From Paraphoma chrysanthemicola (Eukaryota; Ascomycota; Dothideomycetes; Pleosporales; Phaeosphaeriaceae): 64,000 nucleotides of DNA. The notes beneath the pieces were generated by a model, which worked only from the letters and a program-made list of their open reading frames with translations, was not told where the DNA came from and did no database searches. This document shows, piece by piece, positions 1 through 10,797 of this stretch (the stretch's first letter is position 1; each line of letters opens with the position of its first letter). Position numbers and translations under genes: made by a program. The stretch spans positions 248,001 to 312,000 of the forward strand of contig JAGMWG010000029.1 in the NCBI GenBank assembly GCA_020744225.1. Reading direction: 5' to 3'.

Positions 1-1
1 G

Positions 2-151
2 GATTTTGTCGTCGAGCAGGTGGAGGAGTCGGCCGATTGGCTGTTTCTGACAGATGTGCGGGAAAAGGACGAGTATTATCATAGTTTTAGTGGTATTTTT
101 GAGGGCATGATTAGGAGTGTGGATGGAAAGAGGCGGAGGAGAAAGAGGTAA
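2..151 (+). CDS. 3' end of a gene, possibly spherulation-specific family 4 (partial)
   Basis: An open frame enters from the left edge and stops at TAA 149-151, giving the last 49 codons of a protein. The tail contains ADWLFLTDVREKDEYYHSFS and ends in a basic run, GKRRRRKR. The phrase 'ADWLFLTD...YYHSF' resembles the C-terminal end of fungal spherulation-specific family 4 (spherulin-4-like) proteins, but this rests on memory of the family and on a short piece only. The basic tail is not typical of a secreted protein and could be a nuclear signal. Everything upstream lies outside the window. Confidence 0.45.
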   Translation, partial: DFVVEQVEESADWLFLTDVREKDEYYHSFSGIFEGMIRSVDGKRRRRKR

Positions 152-553
152 TGGGAAGTAGTACAGGTAGTGCATCAAGAGCTGTAAAAACGAGATGAAG
201 TGATGTGCGCACGTCAATCAATCAATCGAGGATGGCTGCAACACCCTGCTCTGTCTTCAGCTGCACATGAGTTACTGCGAAACCTCGAAGTCGTACCGAT
301 ATTTCGCTTACGAATTCATGGGGATGTCGAGCCTGCAGTGAGACAATGGCAAGATCTACGGGCCATGGCTGCTGAGAATGAGGATGCGGAGATGCTGGCT
401 GTTCGGAGAACGTTCGGAGGGCGTGCGATGTAGTTGTCTCCCCGCTTTGTAATCGTAGCTGAAAGCAGCCAGAATAAAACCGCATCATGCGCAAAGGCAT
501 ATGATTGAAAATGACTGTGCAAAGAAAACCGTTTCTCAAATAACTTACTCAAC

Positions 554-1738
554 ATGAAAGCACTTATCCTGGATGCGCAGGCGCGCACAGCGAACATTCA
601 CGAAATCGAAGTACCTCAACCTGCAGCCGATGAGCTGCTCGTCAAAATCGAGAGCATCGCCTTAAACCCCATCGATCCACTATACGTTGCCAACCCACTA
701 GGCCGTACAGGACGAACAGTCGGGAGCGATTTCGCAGGTCACGTGGTGCAAATTGGAACCAACGTCCCAAATAGTGTGGGTCTCTCAAATGGTGTTCGCG
801 TAGCGGGCTTCCTGCAGGGTGCTTGCAGCGTCAATGATCGGCCTGGCGCATTTGCGGAGTATGCCATTGTCCCTTTCGACCTTGTGTGGCGCATACCGGA
901 TACTATATCTGTCGATGAGGCGGCTAGCGTGAGCCTAGTTGCTCTGACCGCTGCACAAGGACTTTGGTATCGTCTGGGCCTGCCTGCGCCCTTTGAGTAC
1001 GACCGCGAGGCTGTGCTCAAAGAAAATCCACCATGGCGACAAAGCGACACAAAGGATGAAACTGGCCCTGAGACTATCAATGTGTTCATTTACGGCGCAT
1101 CAACATCAGTCGGCTTGTATGCCGCTCAAATGGCCCGGCTGAGCGTGAAGGCCCAGGGGAAGGAAATTAAACTATTCGGAACCGCTAGCAAATCAAGATG
1201 GGACCTGTTAAAGGCCGAGCCCTATGCATACGATTACCTTGTGAGCTACCAGGACGAAGACTGGCCGGAACAGATATTGCAACATTCGAATGGAGTCGGC
1301 ATGCATTACGCATACGATGGCATTTCCGAGGGCGACTCCGTTGAACGTGTGGCGTCCAGTCTCGCGGAAAATGGCAAGATGGCCATAGTGCGATCCCGTG
1401 AAGGTGGTGCATGGAAAGCGGACGACCTCAAACTCGAGCCGGTCTATGGTGCGGTCTGGGAAGGACTGGGTGAAGAGGTGCAATACCAGGGCTTCACCGT
1501 CAAGAAGTCCCCTGCTGCGCGAGAGTTTGCGGTTGCTTTCTACAACTGGCTAGGGGTCGCATTGGGGGAGGATCTGAGGCCGACGCCAATTCGAGTGATG
1601 CCTGGAGGACTGGAGAAGGTGGTGCCGGATAGCTTTCAGTTACTTGGCTCCGGGCGTGTAAGTGAGAGGGTACTTGAGCGGCCAGAGGAATGGATGCGCC
1701 CTGTGAGTGCGGAGAAGCTTGTTTACCGGATTCTGTGA
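554..1738 (+). CDS. Zinc-type (MDR) oxidoreductase, trans-enoyl-reductase/ToxD-like
   Basis: Single-exon gene of 394 aa beginning at the first ATG. The N-terminal GroES-like fold is recognisable from ELLVKIESIALNPIDP and GSDFAGHVVQIG. The Rossmann part has the cofactor loop YGASTSVGLYAAQMARL near residues 180-196. The catalytic zinc cysteines of true alcohol dehydrogenases are absent, as in the enoyl-reductase branch (LovC/ToxD type), so it probably uses NADPH to reduce a double bond. Such proteins act alone or in trans with polyketide synthases; no synthase lies in this window. Length is normal for the family and I see no damage. The substrate cannot be told from sequence. Confidence 0.85.
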   Translation: MKALILDAQARTANIHEIEVPQPAADELLVKIESIALNPIDPLYVANPLGRTGRTVGSDFAGHVVQIGTNVPNSVGLSNGVRVAGFLQGACSVNDRPGAFAEYAIVPFDLVWRIPDTISVDEAASVSLVALTAAQGLWYRLGLPAPFEYDREAVLKENPPWRQSDTKDETGPETINVFIYGASTSVGLYAAQMARLSVKAQGKEIKLFGTASKSRWDLLKAEPYAYDYLVSYQDEDWPEQILQHSNGVGMHYAYDGISEGDSVERVASSLAENGKMAIVRSREGGAWKADDLKLEPVYGAVWEGLGEEVQYQGFTVKKSPAAREFAVAFYNWLGVALGEDLRPTPIRVMPGGLEKVVPDSFQLLGSGRVSERVLERPEEWMRPVSAEKLVYRIL

Positions 1739-2378
1739 GCTTTACAAGATATAGACGCGCACAAGCAGTTCACGGTTTCGATTGGCCGCATCTTCCTCTG
1801 GCCTCCATACTAGCCCTCACTCATAAGGGAACACGCGGCATCTCATACGTGGGTACGAATAAGGTAATGAGGCGCGATGAAGTTCCTGACTCGCGTGACT
1901 ATTTGATCATGTCGATGTTGTATGCAAATTGGCGGAAAGTTGCGCTATTGTAGATTCCAGCTGACGCCGGACGAGATGACGCGACGCGGATTCCCGCGCT
2001 GATAAACTTAAGTAAGCACAACACGCCCAACTCCCTGGTCTAGACAACTACCACTGTGTCGTCAAAGCCTCGCTCTGCCAAAGTTGACAAGCTGGATGCT
2101 ATTTCGAGTTGGTTCGAAGATGCAATGCTGCTATAACCGTCTTTGACTTCGAAGAGGCGTACGCGAGCATCAGCCTCGCCGTCCCGAAGCCACGCGAAGG
2201 TGCTTCTTTGTGCATCGCATTGTTCGCAGATATCCGGTTGGCCTCACAAACCCACAGCCACCAGCGAAGATGGCTGTTGGTCACAAACATGAGATAGGGA
2301 TGCTACAACTTCCGGGAAACCCGCTCGCATTCTTCCACAGCCGCTTCTAAATCTCCTTCTACTTCCTAACACATCATT
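1739..2378. other. Intergenic region, no gene recognised
   Basis: About 640 bases between the MDR oxidoreductase and the membrane-protein gene, both on the plus strand. It should hold the terminator of the first and promoter of the second. Short open frames here have no recognisable domain. I see no repeat or RNA gene. Confidence 0.5.
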
Positions 2379-3127
2379 ATGACTTCCCATGTGCTGCGAC
2401 AGAATGGCGAGTGTCCGCTGGGCGGAAACTTTTATGTGTGCTCGCGAGAGATGGGCGGTTTCTCCGGTTGTTGCACAGCAGATCCTTGTGCTCCAGGCGG
2501 AGGTTGCCCGAAAGAGAAGGATCGCACGCCAGGCCGTGGTAGGCTCCAAGCAACACCGCTACGGTGCGGTAGATGTCGACTGACTTGGTATTAGACTCTG
2601 CTGTGTCGACCACGACGACTGCGTTTGCTACAGCAACATCAACAATCAGCACCGTCACCAGATCGCCATCAGCATCGACCTTGTCATCCATTCCTTCGTC
2701 AGTCTCATCATTTCCGACCAGCAGTGACCCATATCGCGCCATAGAGTATGTAACAGTACACCCTTCATCGTCTAGTACTGCCGGTGCTGCGCCCGGAGGA
2801 GCCGCTGGGGTAGGCATTCCTTCAGCAGTAATTGCTGGGGCTGCTGTTGGCGGCGTTATGCTCATACTCGTGGCCGTGCTTTTGTTTGTATGTCTGAGGA
2901 GGCGAAGTAAAAAGGGCATATACCAAGCTCCTACCTACATTTCGCCGTACAACAATAGCAGTGAGACGCTGGAACATCCAAAGACTGTCAAAGCGTACTT
3001 GGGAAGGTCATGGGACGACATAGCGCAACTTGACAGTAGCGAAGTAAGGACAGAAGCAGGGCATATACGTACCGCGCCCCGATGCTTTGCAGAGCTTCCA
3101 GCAGACAATGTGGCCAGGCATCTTTGA
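2379..3127 (+). CDS. Single-pass membrane protein with N-terminal cysteine motif
   Basis: Two exons, 2379-2538 and 2595-3127, give 230 aa. The 56-nt intron has a GTAGGC donor, a CTGAC branch-like site and a TTAG acceptor, and joins the two open frames in phase. The N-terminus carries a compact cysteine motif (CPLGGNFYVCS, then FSGCCTADPCAPGGGCP) seen at the start of many fungal cell-surface proteins. A Ser/Thr-rich stretch follows (residues about 55-125), then one membrane helix (about 140-168, VAVLLFVCL) with a basic RRRSKK stop-transfer and a cytosolic tail. No classical signal peptide is visible. It resembles the fungal Mid2/WSC-like wall-sensor layout, but I do not recognise a named orthologue. 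Confidence 0.75.
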
Positions 3128-3589
3128 ATAGGCGTCGATTTACAAACAGGATGCGTATCGGCGCGGCGAAGGGAGGATCTTCGATTGGAGCCTTCAGTAC
3201 AAATCTGTCATGTAAGATAGTGCGCCCGTTATTTATCTGTATAGCATGAAAATCTACCTGGTAGCAGTGAGGCAGCAACAAGGCGGTGCTAGCGTGACAA
3301 CTCCACCAATCACAGCGCACTTGCCTCTCGCCGCATCATCTGCCTCTCCTCTTTGCTTTTTATGCCAGCGCTTGGCTTACTGCTTTCCTTTCATTTGCCG
3401 TACCTCTCTCCTATAGAACCTCATTTTCGTTTTCAAAATCAGACTAGGCAGCCGTGGAGTCTTCATTGCAGCCTCCCCGCTGACGTCATTCCGTGGGCTG
3501 CGCGAATTTTCCGACTCTGCCCTTCGTGATCCAAGAAGCTTATCGCGCACAAGCTCTTACCATCAGCTACGATACCATAACCCGTGAAG
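3128..3589. other. Intergenic region, likely promoter of the LanC-like gene
   Basis: About 460 bases with pyrimidine-rich stretches just upstream of the LanC-like start (for example around 3340-3420), common in fungal promoters and leaders. No coding or repeat signal seen. Confidence 0.45.
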
Positions 3590-4756
3590 ATGTCGGACGA
3601 GACAGTCAAGCAAGCTGCTCCTGCAGACGACAAGTCGCATGTGTCGATACCCCGCTACTTCCGGAACGATGCCCCGCTAGCAAGACGAGACCCTCACAAA
3701 CAACTGCTGTCATCGCTGGACCGACTCATCACCGAACATCCGCCACATCACATCCCTCCTGGAGGCGGCCTCTACTATGGGCCCATCTCCGTGGCGTTTC
3801 TGTTCTACGCGCTCCATAAGTTGTATCCAGATCTCACTTTGGACGACTACCCGCTGAACACATGGTCAGCTGCGTACATTGAGCAGGCACAAACGCATAT
3901 CAAAGACTTTCCAGCACCGACACCAAGCAAATGCGGTGTGTCAAATGATATTATGTCGTTGCTTGCGCTGTACGCCGTGACGGCTCAGGATCCCGACACC
4001 GTCAAAGAGCTTTGCGATCACGCGGCAGTCATGCTAGAGCCAGAAACCAACAATGGATGGCAGTATGGTCGCGCTGGTTATTTGTATCTCCTTCGACTCG
4101 TTCGAGGTGCCTTCAGCGATAACAAGAACATCATAGAGCTGCTTGAGGATACCGCTGACGAAGTCATTGACAATATCATGGCCAGTCCTCGACCATGGAA
4201 GTGGCATGGCAAGGCCCACGTCGGGGCAGCCCATGGTGCGATTGGCATAATCACGCAAATAGTGCTCACCGATCCTCTATGGGCTCCGAAGCTCGAGGCT
4301 GAGTTGGGAGCCCTATTGAGCTACCAATACGAGAGCGGCAACTTCCCTTCGTCACTCCCACCGGGTCGTGACAGGCTTGTACAATTCTGCCACGGCGCTC
4401 CCGGTATTGTGTCTTCGCTTCTATCGATTCGGCCATATTTTCCAGGACTCCACGAACGTATTGATCGTGTGATTCTTAAGGCTCGAGAGTGTGTATGGGA
4501 ACGAGGTCTTCTGACCAAAGAGCCTTGCTTGTGCCATGGCATCTCCGGCAACGCGTTGGCGCTTGATGACAAGCAGTTCGAGCATTTCTTGACTTATACG
4601 ACCGGCCATGAGATCAAGTCCATGGCGAAAGATGGAATGCTCGAGAAGTCCGACGATCCGTCGGCGCTTTGGTGCGGTGAGGCTGGTCGTGCTTGGGCTT
4701 GGGCGGTGGCCGATCAAAAGCTCGACAAGCGATTCCTAGGCTACAATGACATTTAA
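3590..4756 (+). CDS. LanC-like protein (lanthionine synthetase C family)
   Basis: Single exon, 388 aa. I start at ATG 3590 because the frame opens only with a GTG at 3584. The LanC zinc-site motifs are intact: QFCHGAPG (Cys about 267), then CLCHGISGN (Cys about 315, His about 316); HVGAAHGAIG is the usual preceding helix motif, and the ending GYNDI fits a full-length protein. Bacterial LanC closes thioether rings. Eukaryotic LanC-like proteins are zinc proteins reported to bind glutathione and to add it to dehydroamino acids. No lanthipeptide precursor or LanB-type dehydratase is nearby, so a eukaryotic damage-repair or glutathione role is likelier than peptide maturation. No signal peptide, so cytosolic. 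Confidence 0.9.
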   Translation: MSDETVKQAAPADDKSHVSIPRYFRNDAPLARRDPHKQLLSSLDRLITEHPPHHIPPGGGLYYGPISVAFLFYALHKLYPDLTLDDYPLNTWSAAYIEQAQTHIKDFPAPTPSKCGVSNDIMSLLALYAVTAQDPDTVKELCDHAAVMLEPETNNGWQYGRAGYLYLLRLVRGAFSDNKNIIELLEDTADEVIDNIMASPRPWKWHGKAHVGAAHGAIGIITQIVLTDPLWAPKLEAELGALLSYQYESGNFPSSLPPGRDRLVQFCHGAPGIVSSLLSIRPYFPGLHERIDRVILKARECVWERGLLTKEPCLCHGISGNALALDDKQFEHFLTYTTGHEIKSMAKDGMLEKSDDPSALWCGEAGRAWAWAVADQKLDKRFLGYNDI

Positions 4757-6082
4757 AGCGGTGAACGCTGGGGCAACCATCACCTTCCACGAGGCCAATT
4801 GTTACACCACTGCGACGACTAACGACACGATGGAACGGCTGGCATATTGGAGGCATTCTTTCAGTTTCACAAGCGCATGAACTTGGTAAGAGCGGTTAGC
4901 TGCATAGTCACAGGAATCATCTCTTTATTCTTGAATCCAACTTCAGTACCTTTTCTTTAGTCGTGCAGCTCCCCCAATAGCCTCTTCGATTGTGGTACGA
5001 CAAGACTTTTACGTGCTGAAGTATCACCCCACATGTGACGGACAAAGCTCAGAATTCGTTCCCAAGGTAAAAGAGATGCATTCGGGAGGAGAGAGGCTGG
5101 CTGCATATTCAGGTTATGCTGAGATTATCCTTGTCACCGTTACTCCAGTATGCAGGGCTCGTTTCAAACTACCACGCTTTGTGCGACTTCGCTCACAGCA
5201 GAGAACGGCTGTCACCCTTCACAAATACTGGGTCCCGAGTCACACTGCATTTGGCTGCTTGGGCTATGTGCGTAAGACGCCCCTGTAATCAGAATCAAGA
5301 AGCAGACCCTTTCAATCAAAGCAACGCATTCTCTGCGACCCGGTCTCCCCGTCTGGCTATTCTATGGCAATGTTCCACAAATTAGCGCTCGCGCTATGAA
5401 GGCGGGCTGCAAGTACTTGTACCTGATCGAGCGCAGCTTATTCCGGAAGGCGGGACAAAATTGTGTGCGAAAGCAATCTTTACACGTCAGCTAGGCTGCA
5501 CTCTAAACTATCTTCACCGACGCCTCTACGCCGTTGTATTTCGAGCTTTGGAATATGATAGCATTCCTTGAAGTAGTTTTAAAATCGTTCATGTAAGTCC
5601 CCGCAACCTCACCGCGCTTCGATCTCACAACAACTACAGATAGAGTTACGAGCTAATACTAGACTCTTGCAGATAATACTCCGGATATCATAAGCCGCTT
5701 GTCAGACTTTACTTGCTTGTCCTCGCCCAAAGCTGCAGGAGCGTCGATGTGCACTTGCAGTAGAATCGCGGTTTACATCTAAGGTGAGTGTATCAGCTAA
5801 ACGATACTCACTTGACCAGTCTCGGCTGTCAAGTATCTTGCATCATACAGTCAGTGCACTTTGTACATGAATCGGCTAGTTCAGTGTATGGTTGAGTCAT
5901 ACTTTCTGCACGATTCCACTGGTGTACCAGACTTTACTCAAGGAGCAGCGGGGAGACCACCAACGGCATTCAAGCTCTGCCGGCAACCAAATTACACTCC
6001 GATACGCACTAGTATCGGTTCCAATAAACATTTTTGAATTCGCTCTGACCAGATTGCAGAGAGCGAACACAAACCTCAAAAA
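4757..6082. other. Long intergenic region, no gene recognised
   Basis: About 1.3 kb between the LanC-like gene and tyrosinase. Open frames at 4992-5288, 5116-5385 and 5892-6194 are short, mutually overlapping and show no domain or intron pattern, so I do not call them. Much of it is probably the tyrosinase promoter. Confidence 0.5.
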
Positions 6083-8171
6083 ATGCCCAAACTCTGGACC
6101 TGGACTTTTCTTCCGCGGCTATTGGTCGCGTCAAGTATTGTCTTCACACCTGTCGACTCCCGCCGAGCATTATCCGAACGTCAATCTGACGTGAGCGTGG
6201 TTTCTGGGATTGCTTGGCGAGATGCAAAAGGTATATAGCAAATCCACAATCAGTGCATACAATTCTAAGAGCGCCAGGCAACGTCCCAGTGCGGCACGAA
6301 GTGCGCAACCTCAAAGACAACCATCCAGACCAATGGAATCTCTATCTACTTGCGCTGGACCGCCTACAGTGGCAGGATCAAACCGGCCCGCTCTCGTACT
6401 ACGGCCTCGCCAGTACGTGCCACCTCGTTACCAGGTTGCGTATGCTGACGTTACGCGACTAGGCATACATGGCCGACCCTTCAGAACGTGGGGAAATGCT
6501 CCTGGCTTAGATCATAAAATCGGTACATCAGGATACTGCCCACACAACAATATCTTGTTTCTCGGGTGGCATAGACCGTATCTTGCACTCTTTGAGGTTC
6601 GTGCATATCGTGACTGTCGTGCCTGCCGTACTAAATCGTTTCAGGAACAATTGTATAAAGGAGTGCATTGGTTCGCGGAGCGCGCGCCGGAAGACCAACT
6701 CGAGCGATATAGGTCTGCGGCAAATGAGTTCCGCATGCCTTACTGGGACTGGGCCAAAGGTGACAGCGGGGTGCCAGACTTCTTCACGTGGGAGTACATC
6801 AGCGTCACTAGACCAGACGGAACTTCGGACAATATCTGGAACCCTCTCTACACCTACTACTTTCACCCGGTCATACCCGACGACTTCGACTCCAAGGTGA
6901 GAACTTTCTCCTAGTGCGTCGAAGTGCTAACCCAGCGTGTAGTGGATATACCTTAATGGTACCCAGCGCTGGCCCTCATCAGATGAGATCAACTCGACGT
7001 CAAATCAGGCACGAATGCTCAGCAACTATGAGGAACAAAAGGGTCCCCTACTTGACCAAGTTGATCTGTCCTTCCGTCAAGATACTGTCAACAAGTTTGC
7101 AAATACACTAGAACAGGGTCATGGCTGGGTGCATGGCATTATCGGTGGTGGTTACGTCGATGGTACTTTCAAGGGTCACATGTGGCCATTAGAGTATTCA
7201 GCATACGAACCACTTTTTATGCTCCACCATACGTTAGTATTGCATTCCCATTGCCCCTGCTGTTGTTGACTCTACATAGGAATGTCGATCGACTCTTCGC
7301 CATGTACCAAGCTGCACACCCCGATCGCAACTTTGCGCCTGCGAATATAGGAGACAGTGGCAACGTGTGGTTGGAGAATGGGCAGACAGTAGATGCCGAC
7401 ACTCCGCTCTTACCATTTCGGAAGAGCTCAGGCGGCTTCTGGACAACAAACGATGCTCGCAACACCACAACGTTCGGATACACATACCCCGAGACAATCA
7501 AGACGAGCGAAAAGTCGGAGGAAGACTATGAGGAAGAGGTTGTCGCAGCCATTGCGACGATGTATAGCTCGACCGCACGAGCCATGCTCAACGCGAAGAC
7601 TGCACCAGCTGGTGGCTCAGCATTGCTCGTAAGCGATGGCACATTCACCGACTGGAATATCGATGCTACTGCGACCACCAGTCACCTTCCCCCGACCTTT
7701 GTCGTGCGCTTCTCACTTGTGGGCGATTTCTCGTCAGACAAGCCTGTCGATGTGGGTACCTGGACGAGATTGATGCCTACAAGCCACACACATAGCGGAC
7801 TTAACGACCTGGCGTCTTCTACGGAAGCACCATACGAAGGACGCATCAGCTTGACCGCAACACTCATTGACCGCGTCGTAGCCGGTCAACTCACGAGCCT
7901 GAATGCAAGCGATGTCGTGCCTTATCTGAAAGACAAGCTTACTTGGAAAGTTTATGGGGTATCTTCTCACCGTGTCCCTTCTGACTTCTCTCGCTGACCT
8001 CGATAGGATAACGGGCAGTTACCACAATCTTCATTGAGTGCGCTTACATTCCAAGTCGTCAGCAACGCGGCACGCATCCCAGACGACCCGGCCAAGCCTA
8101 TAGTGTACAGCACAGACATCGTGCTGCATCCTGAAGTCACTATTGGCAAAGCTGGAGGCGTCGCGGCCTGA
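6083..8171 (+). CDS. Tyrosinase (type-3 copper polyphenol oxidase), secreted form
   Basis: Seven exons: 6083-6230, 6278-6412, 6463-6596, 6645-6896, 6943-7232, 7280-7958, 8007-8171 (600 aa). All joins keep frame; the introns are 46-50 nt. Copper site A shows His97 (SIHGRP), His122 in YCPHN with the thioether Cys120, and His131 (GWHRPYL). Site B shows His283 and His287 (HGWVH) and the pair at 318-319 (LHHTNVDR). The enzyme oxidises monophenols and diphenols to quinones, feeding melanin or cross-linking. The first 30 residues look like a signal peptide. Beyond about residue 390 there is a long C-terminal region of the kind that caps the active site in fungal latent tyrosinases. Exon 1 is the least certain part. 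Confidence 0.9.
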
Positions 8172-8631
8172 GTTTTTTTCTCGCGCCTGACTGATTCTCA
8201 TCGCAATCTTGCCCTAGTTCTCCCTTGTGATATTCGATGCTTTTAGATGGAGTTATGGTTGACGTCTCAAGGAAGTTTGGGCGCAAGTAACCTTCCAACA
8301 GGGTTTACATTTCTTTCTGTAACAACTAATAGCTCATTGAGGCATCGTATCCATAATTGCACACTGCGCTTTTCGCATCGATATTGACAGGTGACTTGAT
8401 GCATAGTTCCACACAGCATATTTGCCGCTCTTAGTCTCACTGTGACAGCGGATGATACGTTGCGACGAATGTACTCGGGACCAATTGCTAAAAAGCTCTA
8501 GAAGGTGGCTACTTCGTCACTTTTGCCTCAGCTCTTACGGGCGCAACTATAGAGATTTAACACAATCGGATCCGAAAGTTTTGGGTCGAAGCCCGCGATG
8601 CACTTCGCTAGAGTCGTTTCACTGTTTATGT
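8172..8631. other. Intergenic region between convergent genes
   Basis: About 460 bases between the 3' ends of tyrosinase (plus) and the HET gene (minus). It should contain both polyadenylation regions. Nothing else seen. Confidence 0.5.
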
Positions 8632-10797
8632 CTAGTAGATGAATGTAGGCGTCCATTCATCCGCGGAAAGAGTCTCCGCCACCTCACCTTCCATAACGCC
8701 GTGGATATAAGAATCACCAACCAGCACGAACTTGTGTTCATTCTTTTGCCGCAGCACCAAGGGGACCGTAACGCCACCTAGGAGATACACGTCGTCGCCA
8801 ACTTCACTGCAGTCCGGCACAAGCCCGATGTAGCCCTGTTCCGTGATAGCAATACGTCGGTCGCGGCAAGCCACCAGTGCTTGCGCCTTGTACAAGCCAT
8901 CAGAGCCTGTTGTGACGAACGTCAAGCGCGGATTGAGAGAGGATATATCGGCGACTACTGCAGCGAGAGACAGGGCGGGATCCTCAATGGGATCGGTTGT
9001 AGCGGTCGCGTTGTCGCCTTTGTAGTCGTCACCCGCGAGGAGCGTGATAGCGAAGGCACTTCTAGGATCCTCGTAGCGGCCCAATTTTTGCTCGGACATT
9101 GCTCCCTCAAACACCTGCGCCGCATCGTTGTGCCACTGCAACCAACGAACCTCTGTACCTCGCAGCGCAGCACTATTGGTGTTTTGAACCGTTGGTGGCT
9201 CGCTAGCAGCCTGCGCACTCTCAATAGGTGCTCCTCCGCTATCACCTGTTCTCAACGCCTCCTTGGTTTTGCTCAGACTCGCGATCTTGCCTAGGCTGAA
9301 ACCAGTCTGCGTGATGAAGCACTCATCCGTCCCATACTCGCCAAGCGCGTACATAACGGGCAATGTCCCCTTTGAGGCGTTGAAGGGTTTCTCACGGATG
9401 ATGGAAAAGACGGCGGCGCTCGTGCTATCATGCGCCAGCCAGTCCGGCACCCAAGATGGCAGCGTCGTGTTGACTTCCGGTGTGTCCTGCTGAGGCTTTC
9501 GTCTGCGAGAAAGGCCAGCAAAGGATAGCAGCGCAGCTCGGTCAGAGAAGTGGAAGTTCCGTAGAACATATTTCGCGAAATGATAGAAGAGCTCCTCCGT
9601 TGGCCAGGTGTAATCCGGCTCAAATTTATCTCTAGTCAATGTTGGCACCAACATGCCCAACAAACCGACGACCTTATCCCGTGGGTTCGAGACTCCGCAA
9701 TCTCGCGTCCGCCACAGAAGCTGCAAAGGCCTCAGCCGTCTGGCTTGAAACTCCAGCCTGATACGCAAGATGCGATCGAGGTTGGCCTGCCCGATCATTT
9801 GGTGGTATAGTAAGTTCGACATGAAATGTTGACTCTGCATCCCCATCAGGTGCGACATCGAGATCATAGCATCCCACGGGAAGTTGAAACGCCCGTATCG
9901 ACATTGAATGTCCTTTGCGAGGACAACCTCCTGAATTGTCCATGTTCTCTGCAGCCAAGGAGACGTGAAGATAACACCAAAGTTGTGCCATGAGGCGTGG
10001 CTAAATGGCGGTAGGCCGAATCGTTCCTGAAGCCCCTCGCCGACTAAATCCTCGACGCGCTCATTGAGCATGCTCCTAATGACACGAACCCGGCACATCA
10101 AGTCGTAGGCGACATACCACTCCTTCACCACGTCTCCGAAATCAACGAAAACAGTGAGCGCGCCAGGGTAGATATCTCCCATTAGTGGAAGTTGCTGATT
10201 CAGCTCCTTTGTATCCGTCTGATTGATGCAGATGGCGTCGACCCAGAGCAACTCGGGCTTCTCGATCCCGTCGCATCTATGGCGTTTGAGGCACGCATGC
10301 AGGGAGGCATTGACCCTTAGCCTCTTACCATTGCATACAATGGCGTGGTCGAATTCCGGCCTACCCCAATGGTATGAAAGAGCGCCGAAATTGGGATGAT
10401 CTGCGTTGCGAATGTTGATGGTGATGAGGTCCGCAACCACAGCATCTGATCTGAAGACAGCCTTGTGAAGCCGCATAACGCGAATCTCGCCCGACGCGGA
10501 GTCAATAGGCGTGTATTGGAAGTCCTCTGAGGGGATCGACGTCGGGTCATCCTGCGTTAGAGGCAGGTCATAGACAGGTCGGCCTTTGGCGGTAGCGCGA
10601 TACGGATTATTGCCAATCTGCAATGGCTGGAATTCAACAGGCCCGTTGCCGCTGCAACTTCCGTCGCAGTGCTCATGCAGCTCGCACGTGACGGCCGACA
10701 CCGAGATCGCCGCCATTTGTGATGCGATGTTGCCTGCAGCATGAAACAACTCTGGTGTAAGCTGTAGTCCCTGTCCTGCTAGTGTATCTGCGTCCAT
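8632..10797 (-). CDS. HET-domain protein (heterokaryon incompatibility)
   Basis: Single exon of 721 aa from the first ATG (10795-10797); the frame is open slightly further upstream but only with a TTG. The HET domain occupies about residues 110-270: FGALSYHWG, then LLWVDAICINQTD and the following helix, the three classic blocks. The rest is the long, poorly conserved tail usual for such proteins, ending with a segment (LVPDCSEVGDDVYLLGG...VLVGDSYIHGVMEGE) typical of HET C-termini. HET domains trigger cell death when non-self is recognised after hyphal fusion; the partner and trigger are unknown here. A second HET gene lies at 40759-43473. Confidence 0.92.
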   Translation of the reverse strand: MDADTLAGQGLQLTPELFHAAGNIASQMAAISVSAVTCELHEHCDGSCSGNGPVEFQPLQIGNNPYRATAKGRPVYDLPLTQDDPTSIPSEDFQYTPIDSASGEIRVMRLHKAVFRSDAVVADLITINIRNADHPNFGALSYHWGRPEFDHAIVCNGKRLRVNASLHACLKRHRCDGIEKPELLWVDAICINQTDTKELNQQLPLMGDIYPGALTVFVDFGDVVKEWYVAYDLMCRVRVIRSMLNERVEDLVGEGLQERFGLPPFSHASWHNFGVIFTSPWLQRTWTIQEVVLAKDIQCRYGRFNFPWDAMISMSHLMGMQSQHFMSNLLYHQMIGQANLDRILRIRLEFQARRLRPLQLLWRTRDCGVSNPRDKVVGLLGMLVPTLTRDKFEPDYTWPTEELFYHFAKYVLRNFHFSDRAALLSFAGLSRRRKPQQDTPEVNTTLPSWVPDWLAHDSTSAAVFSIIREKPFNASKGTLPVMYALGEYGTDECFITQTGFSLGKIASLSKTKEALRTGDSGGAPIESAQAASEPPTVQNTNSAALRGTEVRWLQWHNDAAQVFEGAMSEQKLGRYEDPRSAFAITLLAGDDYKGDNATATTDPIEDPALSLAAVVADISSLNPRLTFVTTGSDGLYKAQALVACRDRRIAITEQGYIGLVPDCSEVGDDVYLLGGVTVPLVLRQKNEHKFVLVGDSYIHGVMEGEVAETLSADEWTPTFIY

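Noticed and set aside
3590..4756. Lanthipeptide (RiPP) cluster around the LanC-like gene
   Set aside because: No precursor peptide or dehydratase nearby; a eukaryotic LanC-like role is simpler.
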